Below, piece by piece: positions 44,621-55,800 of a stretch of 64,000 bases of DNA. The notes under the pieces are model-generated. The model was not told the DNA's origin. It was given only the letters and a program-made list of their open reading frames with translations, and made no database searches. Position numbers and translations under genes: made by a program. Source of the DNA: Liolophura sinensis (Eukaryota; Mollusca; Polyplacophora; Chitonida; Chitonidae); contig NC_088300.1 of assembly GCF_032854445.1 (NCBI RefSeq), forward strand, positions 34,763,608 to 34,827,607. Reading direction: 5' to 3'. Numbering within the stretch: position 1 is the first letter of the stretch; every line of letters begins with the position of its first letter.

Positions 44621-45957
44621 TACTGATATATAGGACCTGACATACCACCCAGTCATCAAGTACTGACACCAGAAATGACTCCCCACATACTGGCATATAG
44701 GACCTGACATACCACCCAGTCATCAAGTACTGACACCACAAATGACTCCCCACATACTGCTCAGTCATCAAGTACTGACACCAGAAATGACTCCCCACAT
44801 ACTGGCATATAGGACCTGACATACCGCCCAGTGAAGTACTGACACCAGAAATGACTCCCCACATACTGATGTATAGGACCTGACATACCGCTCAGTCAAG
44901 TACTGACACCAGAAATGACTCCCCACATACTGGCATATAGGACCTGACATACTGCTCAGTCATCAAGTACTGACACCAGAAATGACTCCCCACATACTGG
45001 CACATAGGACCTGACATACCGCACACCAGAAATGACTCCCCACATACTGGCATATAGGACCTGACATATCGCCCAGTCATTAAGTACTGACACCAGAAAT
45101 GACATCCCTCATACTGACACAGTATACTGACACCAGAAATGACTCCCCACATACTGGCATATAGGACCTGACATACCGCCCAGTCATTAAGTACTGACAC
45201 CAGAAATGACATCCCTCATACTGACACAGTATACTGACACCAGAAATGACTCCCCACATACTGATATATAGGACCTGACATATCGCCCAGTCATTAAGTA
45301 CTGACATCAGAAATGACTTCCCTCATACTGACACAGTATACTGACACCAGAAATGACTCCCCACATACTGGCATATAGGACCTGACATACCGCCCAGTCA
45401 AGTACTGACACCAGAAATGACTCCCCACATACTGATATATAGGACCTGACATACCGCTCAGTCAAGTACTGACACCAGAAATGACTCCTCACATACTGGC
45501 ATATAGGACCTGACATACTGCTCAGTCATTAAGTACTGATACCAGAAATGACTTCCCTCATACTGACACAGTATACACATGTTAACACCAGACATGACAC
45601 CCCATCCAGTCACAGTGTAGGCCTATACTGACACCAGAAATGACACCCATTCAATCACAATGTGGTGACACCAGAAATGAAACCCCACCCAGTCACAATG
45701 TACTGACACTAGAAATGGCATGCCATCCTCTACTGACTCTGAACTCATTAAGGTGCACTATTAGCTTTTTCAGCCAGACAGACCATGTGACTCCCATTTA
45801 CAGCAATGCTCCAATATTACAAATCTCCCATGATAATGCATGGAAAGCAGATAGTGCACCTAGCTCTCTGAACTGACCAAGTAAACATAGCCTGTTCACT
45901 TACCTGTATAGTACCTATCATTCATGGAGGTGGAAAACAGACTGATATTTATTTATT

Positions 45958-46178
45958 TTAGGAGCCTCTCACCAATGCGATCGCCGCAAGTTCAAATACA
46001 GCTCATGCAAGCTTCCTTTTCAGTCTCATGCACATGACAAGTTTTCCCTGCAACCTGCAGATGGTCATTGCTTTCCCCAGGGCTCTGACCATTTTTCTCC
46101 CACCATAATACTGGCCGCAGTTTTATAAGTAAAACATTCTTGAGTACTGTGTAAAACGCTGATCAAATAAATAAATAT
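45958..46178 (+). mobile_element. Diverged family 1 SINE
   Basis: Starts within the head at GGAGCCTCTCACCAATGCGA, keeps the B-box-like GCAAGTTCAAATACAG, body, and tail GATCAAATAAATAAATA. More diverged than the copy at 8,280. Confidence 0.88.
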
Positions 46179-49107
46179 TCATTTGCTACTTGTTTTAAGA
46201 TCCTTTTCTGCAGATATTACGCCCAAAAAAAAAAACAAAAAAAAAATCATGTCAATTCATGTCAAATTTTTTGCTATTGTCTAGCCGAAATAATTGCCTT
46301 TCACAAAATACCAGCCTTCTCTGTACATGTTACCATTCAAAATGCATAATGAAGTTCCTGAAGTTCATAACGCAAGTCACATCGTAACGTCTTCAAACTT
46401 TAGAATCCTTGTATAACCATAAATAGTACAGGTACGAGTCTGATATTTACTAATAGGCAATAATTTGATCTATTCATTCTATGTAGGGACAATTAGATCT
46501 GATGAGTGGGTGAACAAGGATTGTTTTACCATCTACCAAGACACAGATAAATTATAGGTACAGTACATCTATATAACTTCAGCTAATGTTCTATCTTTTG
46601 CTGGACTGAGGCATTATTTTTACTGATCTTTCGTGTTTTAAAAGCTAGGACAGGTTGACGTTTCTTCTTCGTTACCAGCAGCCATGCTGTGAAACTGCCG
46701 TGTTCGGTAATGGGTAGTTTTGCTGATGCTATGATGGATTTTTCCCAATCCTTTAAATGCACACACGTTTTCAGCTATTTCTAAATGAGTCCTCCCTGGC
46801 TCCGCTGGCACTCTTATAATGAAGTTAGGAGGTTTGTAAGCAATGTGACAGAAGGGTGATGGTCTGGGTGATGTCCTTTTTCACCCTTTAGCCTGACACC
46901 TGTCTTACCAGTGAGAAATTCTTACATACAGGTGTATTAAAATGCCAATCAAATCGAATAAATAATTCAAAATAAAATCAAGTATCAGTGCTGTACAAGT
47001 TCAAATGCTTAGCAAAGGATGTGAAACATACAATTAGAAAAAAAAATGCAACTGTAACTGCAACAAACATGAAAAAATAATACGTACACAGCAAATTTTC
47101 AATATCAACTGTTTTATTGACATCCAGGAAATATAAAAAAAGTTGCCTTTCATAAAGCTTCTTAAATTGCAAGTAATTTTTTTCCCTTCTGTTTTTTGTT
47201 TTTTTTTTTAGATTGTATAAGTTGTATAAGAATTAAAACAAAAAGACAAAAGACAGCAAGTATGAGACACTGAACATAACCATACTGGTGACAAACCAGC
47301 CTTTTACATATATCAAAGGAAAAAAAAATGCTCATGCAAGGGGAGCTAACTCCTACTGACTGACTGTATACAGACATTTGTCTTAGCTCTGGGCACGTCT
47401 TTCCATTGGTCCCTTTTAAAAATCCCTCAGCATGTCTGGCTAAGTCAGCCCGTCATATTTAAGCACTAACAAGGGCAATAACTCAACTAAACATAAAGGG
47501 AATCTAATATGGTGTTTAGCCAAACAGCACTGCAACTTCAACATAACAGGAATTTTAAAAGTATCCCAGCAAAAAAAAAAAAAAAAACAAAAAAAATCCA
47601 AATAAATGATTAAAAATTTGAATGTCAAACAGAGTAGTGCACAATGTTTTGTGCTTGTCATAATGAGAAACCAGTATGAATTAGGATGCTCAAATCTGTT
47701 AGCAATTTTAAAGATTTCTCCATGATAGTCATAGTTGATAAGGCGATAAAAATGAATTTCAAATCCAAACACATTTACTAGGTCAAAGCTAGGCAAAATG
47801 AAAGTTAACAACTGAGCTTGAGTTACAAATTGCAATACGGCCACTCAGAATATGCCTCAAGGTCACAAATATTGGAAAACCGTTTTTGCAGGAATTGTAG
47901 AAATCGTGCTGTGAATGAGAGTGGGTACATTATTAATTTCCATGAACACCTGTACCTTTACTGACAGGAAACACTGTCGTCATTGCAATGCAAAGTTTGG
48001 CTGACATCAATGACAGTAATAAAAAAAAAATAATAATAAACAAATACCCCAGACTGACAGGAGGTATTTAAACAGGATAAACAATTAACAGGTTTAATTA
48101 ATTGATGGATTTGATAAAATTCAAACCATTAACAGAATAATAAGGTTCTTTCTCCCTCCCAAGTCATGACTAGAGCTATATGTACCTCATATCTTACATG
48201 AGCTCTAAAATATCTTCATTTAATGTCATATACAGCACTTTTACAAAGATTCTGATCGGCATACGTTATTGGGCAGGTCAGTGTTTTCCCACCAATACCT
48301 TGTTTACAATCTTCTTGTCAACCAGATTTATTTCATTACACATGTATATGTACAGATTGATTTTACAAGGTTGTTAAAGAATACAGTTTCCCATGGCTTG
48401 ACCATGGTGGCATTTTCAAAGCTAATATTCCATTGTGGCAATGAAATGCTTGATCACTTTTATGACATTTTTTGTACAAACAATTTTTTTTTTCGATTTC
48501 ATTTAATTTGCACATCTGCAGTGGCTATTTAGTATCATTATTTTTAAACCACCATGTTTGGACTCATGGTCCTAATTATTTGGTTCAAATCATTTCTAAA
48601 ATTAATTGTCCTTTTTGTCGCACAAAGAAGGCATGAAAGTATCAATTGTTTTCAAAAAACATCAAGTTATGTTATATAGAGTACCTGAAAATCTTAAAAG
48701 CGTTATTAAATATCAATAATTAATGGTGGTAGACTGCAAATACACAGATAGCTTTTGCCAGTAAGATTTACTGGATATAATATATAATTTCAGTAAAAAA
48801 AAAAAGAAAAAAAAGGAAAACAAACTGTCTTGAAGACTAAAACTGACATCCATGTATCATTCCCTACTGGTGATATATGAATTCTTGAATACTACAAAAC
48901 CAGTAGTGTAAGCATAATAAATACAGAATTATTCTACCATATTCGTAGCTACATCTGGATGTATTTAGACTCCTTCCAGAGAGTTTGACTGACAGGAGTA
49001 CAACAACAACAACACACGATAAAATAGAGTATAATTTACACACGAACATCACATGTCAAGCTCCAATCACATTGGAGTTTTCATCAGGTACCGTAAGCTT
49101 TTGGTAC

Positions 49108-49132
49108 GGCGAGATATCGGTTATATCTCGCC
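49108..49132. repeat. Short hairpin GGCGAGATAT / ATATCTCGCC
   Basis: A perfect 10-bp stem with a 5-nt loop CGGTT. It could be an RNA structure in the PAS gene 3' UTR or chance. Confidence 0.6.
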
Positions 49133-49527
49133 GGTTATATGACTGACATCTTGTTCATAATGCCTTGTAGAATTACATTATGCTATGTGATATTAGAACA
49201 TGTCATTATTTAATGGGAGCCCTGTGAGTAGAGCGGGTAGTAGCAAAACATACGATGCATAAACGACGCATGAAAATACAAGGTAAATGTATTACGGGGC
49301 ATCATGAGAATTGGTTGCTATATACGAGCCTGATATTCAAAACAACAAATAGTCTAAAATATTAACCAAAACAAATAGCCTAAAATATTCACCCAAAACT
49401 TGAAAATTGACCCAACCTCAACCAATGCACTTTTGGCGCCTTTACGCCAAACGGGATGGTTTTATGTTACAATATATTCCAAAAATTCGAGGAAAATCAC
49501 TAGAATGATTTTGTATGAGTAATAATT

Positions 49528-49567
49528 ATGAATATGACTTGAATTAGTAAATTCAAGTCATATTCAT
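49528..49567. repeat. Perfect 18-bp inverted repeat, 4-bp loop
   Basis: ATGAATATGACTTGAATT, AGTA, then its exact reverse complement. A third partial copy (AATTCAAGTCATATTC) is at 49,645-49,660. Confidence 0.9.
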
Positions 49568-51418
49568 GACTTCAGAGCCTAACAAGTAAGGACTTTTTTT
49601 CAGTTGAAATTAACACATTTACTCAAACACTGTTTTCATTTACTAATTCAAGTCATATTCCTGGAACAAATGGACAAACTTGTGGGATTAGAAAGAAAAC
49701 AGCAAAGAAAAAAGTGGAAGTTAAGGTTTATCATTATGGCACACAAGTGAACAGGAAGACAATAATGTCCAAAATATTCAGGATGACACAGAATAAAAAA
49801 AAAAGCATACATTTTGGCAGGGTAAAATTCACCATTGTCTGGCTTCATCCAGTAGCATATGGCCTAAAACACAATGACACAAGTCATTATAAAAACTGAT
49901 AAAGAATGAATTGACATTGGTATATTCTAAGAAAATAACAACACCAGTTTGATTTCAACTGCATAAGACACGCATAACATCAAATGTTATGTTTAAAAAT
50001 ATATCAAAGGAAAAAGATGCGACCACAAAAACGTTTGAACACATGATGAAAAGTCTGTACGGTAACTGTCCAAAAAATGCAATATTCATAAAACATCTTT
50101 AAAAGACAAGCTTTTATGCAAATGATAATAATAAAAAGAGGACAAGATTATCCTGTCAGGTGAAACTATGGTAAGTGCAAGAGACCCAAAACATCCTTGA
50201 TAAAAATGACTGAAGCATTACATCTCCTGATTACTGAATTCATTATGCATGTTAATATATTATTTCCAAAGATTATGGTTAATATTAAATTATGTTCAAC
50301 TCAGTTAACTGTTATGTTCAGATCTGTTCCACAAAATGCTGCATTCAGCTACATGTAGCAGTTAGAAACAAATTCTTATCACGAAACGTTTGAACATCAC
50401 TGTGCATTTTTTTTAAGCCTGAATATATTTGATGACAGTCGCTAAAATTGGAGAGTCGAAAAATTTGCTTGAACTCTCACAATGGAAAGACAAGACACCC
50501 TGAAATCTGATCCAAAAAATAATAATTTTCAAAGTAAGAGCTTTTAATTCATTTCAATATTTTCAATATTGCCTGACCCATTAATTATTTATCTGACATC
50601 TTTATCTTGACACAGCTGACTGGTTCTAGTCCTACAATTAGAATTTTAAAACAATAATCCCTTTTATTAATCAAATGCTTACCAATATCATTTAGCTAAT
50701 GTCTGACACTATATGTATATTTAAGTTGCACTAGTGTTCAACAAGTTAACCGCAATCACTCTGAAGTTGTCTCCCTTGGATTTTCCAGTTTAACATTGTT
50801 ACATGTATTGCAGTGGTAGGGCGCAAGGATGGGTAACTTTTAAGTGGGTGCAATCTTGAAACTGCATTAAATGTTTGTTTCTTTCTTGCAATACACACAG
50901 AAATCATATTAATTTTCATAATGTAACAGTATTATTACTACTGAATGCAGAGAAGAGAGCTTAACAGATATATTAAGTCTCCACTTCTCTATTGCCTTAA
51001 ATATTCTAAATGATTAAGAATTGAACTGTCATATCACAGTTGCCTGAAACTCTCAACATTCTCGGACTGATTCTGTCGTTTTGGCAAAATACGCAGAACA
51101 TTTGTAAACTGGGATCTGGCTCAGTGTGGTCTCCTAAGGGGCATTTGATCAGAGACTAACTATGAAAACAGATTCGAAAAAGTCCAAATATTCATTAGTT
51201 CAACACAGACAGGAGTTATCTTTCTCATCCTCATACACAGGTCAAGCCATTGCACCAGTACCCCTGGATGGCATGTGTGTAACAGTGTTCTGGTTGTTAG
51301 CACTATAATGGTTCTGTTTTCCTCCTTGTGTCTCTTGATATTCACATCAGGCCCTGTAGAGACCTGTCCTTTCCTGTCTCTTATCCACTCACCCTTGACC
51401 TACTGGCCCCTACAGAGG

Positions 51419-52848
51419 TCATGGAGTGGCGAAGTGAGATGAGTACCAGGAACTGTTAGGCTCCGCCCCAAGGTTTGTGGAGGAGGATGTATAAGAGGAG
51501 AAGCTGGCTCCGGTGCTATTGTATGTGGAAATGTTAGGGTAGCTCAGGTGAGAGCTGCGGTCAGCGTATGCCGGCAGGTGCGCAGGCATGGGCATGGAGT
51601 ACAGCTGGGGCTTGACCGGTAGGCGCTGACAGGGGTCCTCTGTTACCGGGCAGTGGGGAGATGGGCCGTCTGCGTACCCGCCCTCCGAGAATGGAGACAC
51701 AAACTTGTCCTGCGGGGAGACAGATGAGGGCGGTGTCATGTTGTATGGGGTATCAGTCACATGGGTTGTCATGGAGACAGTGATAGGGGTGTTGGTGTAT
51801 GAAGACATGGTAGTGTGATGGTTGGCTGTTTGTTTCCCAGCGGGATACTGGAGTGGGTGTAATGACATCTGCGGAGGGTCTTTATAGCTCTCATTGCCGG
51901 GTGGGGTCAGCATGTTCACTGCCACGTGGTCACCATAGTAATGTGGACGGGTATTGCATATGTTGGTGCGTATCACTGATTCACGGTTTGCATACAGGCT
52001 GCGCAGCAGGTTGGAGGCTGCCAAGGGATCAGGGGCAGGCTGCTGAGAGCCTATCCACTGGATAGTGGACTTTTGTTTTGCATGTAGACATGAGGCCTCT
52101 GACCTGTCGCTCCCGGGGTCAGAAGCCGGGTTCCTTGCCTCTGCTGACCCCTCAGGTAGGACAGGTAAATGTTTATTCATGGCCTCCTCCAAATCCTTGA
52201 CAGAAGAACTCGCTATGCCCTCTTCCTTCACCCCTGAGCCCGTCTTGGGCCATTCTGCATCTGGCGAGGAATTAGGGTTAGTAATGTCAGGTAAGGTCGT
52301 GCCCACTGTTACAGCAGAGGGGAGACCTATAGGTGAGGAGGATGGGGGTTTGACAGACAGGTCCTCTGGGACTGGGGAGACCCCCAGCATGGGATGTGGA
52401 CTAGAGGTGAGATCAGGGGAGATACGGGAATCTCTGTTGTGCAGAGAATGGCTGCCTGGGGTCAGACTCCCACCCGTCACCACACTCATGTCATCCTCGT
52501 ATGAATCAATTCCATTCATGTCACAATCACTCTCAACTTCTCGTTTTCTCTTTCGAGGACGATCCATTTTCCTGCGCGAGTTTTTTCCATCCGGTTTCAC
52601 ACACTCGGGCCTGTCATGAAAGACTGAATCATTCCCAAGGATGGGTGAACTTTGTGGTGAACACTTGACATGAACATCAGAGTCAGAAGGAAACTCCTTA
52701 TGATTATTGTTACACCGCGATGTCTTTGTAGTGGAGGACTGCAGAGACATTTTTGATGCCGTCCCAAATCGAGTTACCTCACTCTCACCAACATGATTTC
52801 TCTCCCTTGATACAGGTTCTTTTTTGCTATCAGTCCGCCTTTCGTTTT
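51419..52848 (-). CDS. PAS gene last exon (C-terminal regulatory region)
   Basis: Acceptor ATTTTAG completes a glutamate codon and continues [19 protein letters not shown]. Then come a basic cluster [15 protein letters not shown] (likely nuclear localisation signal), [11 protein letters not shown], long Ser/Pro/Asn/Thr-rich stretches and a C-terminus ending WYSSHFATP. The TGA stop is at 51,419-51,421. The ATG at 52,748-52,750 is internal, not the start. The exon is GC-richer than its surroundings, as expected for coding sequence. Confidence 0.95.
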
Positions 52849-55800
52849 CTAAAATAATTGGAAAAATTTCATTTACTCAAATGTAAATAAAGATTAAAGA
52901 AATCTTAAAGAAAAAATATTCATCAAATCAATCAATCTATTATCACAAAATTGATATACTGAATAAATCTGCCTTAATTGGCTCATCCACTGGCGGAATT
53001 GAAAATCTGTAGCATCACGTCCCTTGATCTGCTCACCGTTTTTATTCCATTACTGAAAAGAGTGCCAGGTTTATTGGGGAGACAGTTCTCAAGCGTGAAA
53101 CTTTACCGAATACAGTTCAAATATGTAATCAATGAAACATCAACTCTTCCTGAGATTTAACCAACAAAGTATCCTAAATAATGCTTTTGTTAAATGTTAC
53201 TCATGATATACATGTACACACTTTTGACAAACATATTTAAACCTTTTGTTTAAATATTCACAAAAATTACAGTACAGCCCAATCCTAACCATCAATCCTG
53301 CGCCCACTGTGGTCGGATGGTCCGTATATCATACGCCAACTATTTGCTGACCCTGGTCAAACATGCGGTCATACTCCACCTACAATTGGTGTAGGGTCGG
53401 CTCATGGTCCACCGACAGTCCATCCATGGTGGTGCCATGGTCAGAGTATCGTTTTACAACATTCATTCGCTTCCTGCAGTTTGATGTAACGACACCAGAG
53501 TTACACTGCAGGCCTTGTATTATTTATGTGACTTTCGCTATAAATTTTTATAGCTTTATTACTGATTTTGGACATAACACATGCGCAGACGAGACTGATA
53601 TTTCGCGAAAGGTAATTATTGAGGTATTCTAAAGTAACAGCTAAAGTTGGATTGGAATCGCACTAATAGATTTCTGTTTACCGGCACCAAAAAGCTGGGT
53701 GGCAGACCAAAACAATAGGGGTCCCAAAAAGTAAGCTATTGAAACTCGAATTTTGTGCGAAATTCAGGTGCAAGTAAACATGCTGTGAGCCATCACAGTG
53801 TTCCCAAGAGGCATGACAGTCGGCATATCGTACACTGACCACGGGCCAATCATCAGCATGTCCTCCAGACACCATGGCCATGGGACTGATGGTTAGGATC
53901 CAGGTGTACTGTACCTACCTTGGTCTGAGCCTGTGTCACTGTGATCTGAGTGGTCAGTTTCTTGATTTGGCATTGACTTTAACTGACCACTGTCCATCAC
54001 ACAGCCCTGGAATTCTACCCCACTACAACAACAAAATGATTGAAATCAACAAAAAGGCTAGACAGTACCACAGTTTGACCAAAAGAAACATTTGTGTAAA
54101 ATACAGGTTTATTAACTTGAATGGTGTTTTTCACAATGCTCTAAAATTTTTGTCACTTCTATGATGCTGGTCAAGTTTAGCGGTGGAGGAAATCAGAGTT
54201 CCCCGAGTAAACCTTTCCTGGAAGTCTGCATGTTACACCTAGAAAAGATGGCTTACCACATCCATTCCAGTAATGACCAGTCATATAAATGGCTGCCATC
54301 ACATGAGTGAAAAATATTCTGATATGGCATTAAAGTAAAACAACAATCAAATAAACCATTAAAAAAAATGACTTTTAACCAGCGTGAACTTTAGCCTTTA
54401 GAGCCAGAAGATTTGTCTCCAGCAAAGAGACTTACCTCAGTACATAGTTTAAAGCAACAACATTTTGCTCCTCCAAGTTTTTGGCCGTGCAAATGGTGGT
54501 GGCACACGTTTGTATCCACACATAGCCACCATGTTTGTTCATCAGTCGGTAATACTCCGTCATTACCTGTCCTTTTTGTAACACTGACGAACACACAAAG
54601 TCAAAAAATGGTAAGGTGAAGAAACAAACATAGAATGAATGATTATGGTTTAACGCCACATATTTCAGCCATATCGTAGCAAAACAAACATAGAGCAAAC
54701 ACACTAGCCAATGATTCATGGTTCCACTCAGAAATAAAAAATTTTTTCGAGGACTTACAGGAAACATATCCCACGTTTTTCAGTACTGTCAACAACTATT
54801 CAGCCACATTTCTCCCATTCTGAACATAACGTAATATGATATTTAACACTGAAAGATCAAGTACTGTTACTTTCAAATAAACTCATTTTCAAGAACTTCC
54901 ATCCAAGCTTTTAAGTACTTTTAAGGGTGTTTTTTAAGGGAGTAGTAGGAACCCTGCCAAATGGGTACGTACTCAAATCTACAAAAATATGAGTTATCCC
55001 CCCTTATTTCATAGACGCACTTGTATAGAAATGACCACAATGACAGAGAGCAGGCTTACAATCGACATGGGACTTCCGTAACTTCTGTAGGTCAGCAGCA
55101 TGACAGTGGTCATATAAAATATTATTAGTGATATCGTCTGCTGAAAGATCCATTAACTCTGCAATTCTGCAAGAAACGAAAAAAAAGGGGTGTTAGCTAT
55201 AGTTAAAACCAACTTCACTTTTAGCTTCACACCACTGAAGCCTGGTTTTTTTCTTTTGGCTCCCCCTGGTCTCTTCCACATATCAACATGGTCATCATTG
55301 AATTTGTGAAACTCCTGAGAATGACAAACTCCGGTTGAATAAATATTCTGTTATTTTTCAACTTCAAGAGAATCTTCTCTAATTTAACCAACAACCTTAT
55401 GTTGAATTAAGAAACTACATGTACTTCCAGGCACCATGTCAACAAAGGTAGAGACATGACAAAATAAATTTAAATATGACTACAAGAGCTTGGTCAGGCA
55501 ATTTGTGCATCATATCTTTCGTATTTTTCTCGCAAAAAAAAAAAAAACAAACAAAAAAAAACAGCAACAACATGTTTTGTACGAAGCATATGGTACAGAT
55601 GACAACAATTAATTAACACCCATTATTAAAGTAAATAAACCATGAAAAATAGAATTGCTATCATCTAGTTTTCCAGCTTTGAAAAGGCTTGTTTTAAGAC
55701 CAGATTCTGCAAAGACTTATCCCCATTACTTACTTGGGCTCACAATATAGCACCTTGAACTCTGGGCTGAGTCTCGTCACAAAGGTATCATTTTCCATGC

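Larger units (their letters stand above)
43520..45730. repeat. Minisatellite of ~67-bp units, interrupted by SINEs
   Basis: The core is CATACTGGCATATAGGACCT, GACATACCGCCCAGTCA, AGTACTGACACCAGAAATGA and CTCCCCA. The regular part is 44,624-45,590, with period about 67 bp and shorter or longer variants. Degenerate units with ACACCAGAAATGA or similar extend left to ~43,520 and right to ~45,730. Two family 2 SINEs and one family 1 SINE sit inside the left part. The many minus-strand frames across it (…GPICQYVGSHFWCQYL…) are repeat translation, not genes. Confidence 0.93.
45731..51418. other. Intergenic / probable 3' UTR of the PAS gene
   Basis: The two flanking genes converge here. AT-rich sequence contains one family 1 SINE (45,958-46,178), several A or T runs, a perfect 18-bp inverted repeat at 49,528-49,567 and a 10-bp-stem hairpin at 49,108-49,132. 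Minus-strand AATAAA-type signals occur at several places (for example near 50,663 and 47,112), so the PAS gene UTR could be 0.8-4 kb long. No supported coding frame. Confidence 0.45.

Noticed and set aside
44544-45516. Several overlapping minus-strand frames of 60-106 codons rich in CQYVGSHFW motifs
   Set aside because: They translate the ~67-bp minisatellite; unit length variants shift the frame repeatedly and there is no start, splice or homology support.
51853-52619. Plus-strand frames of 70 and 184 codons opposite the PAS gene last exon
   Set aside because: They are shadows of the real minus-strand coding exon, which continues the PAS domains in phase.
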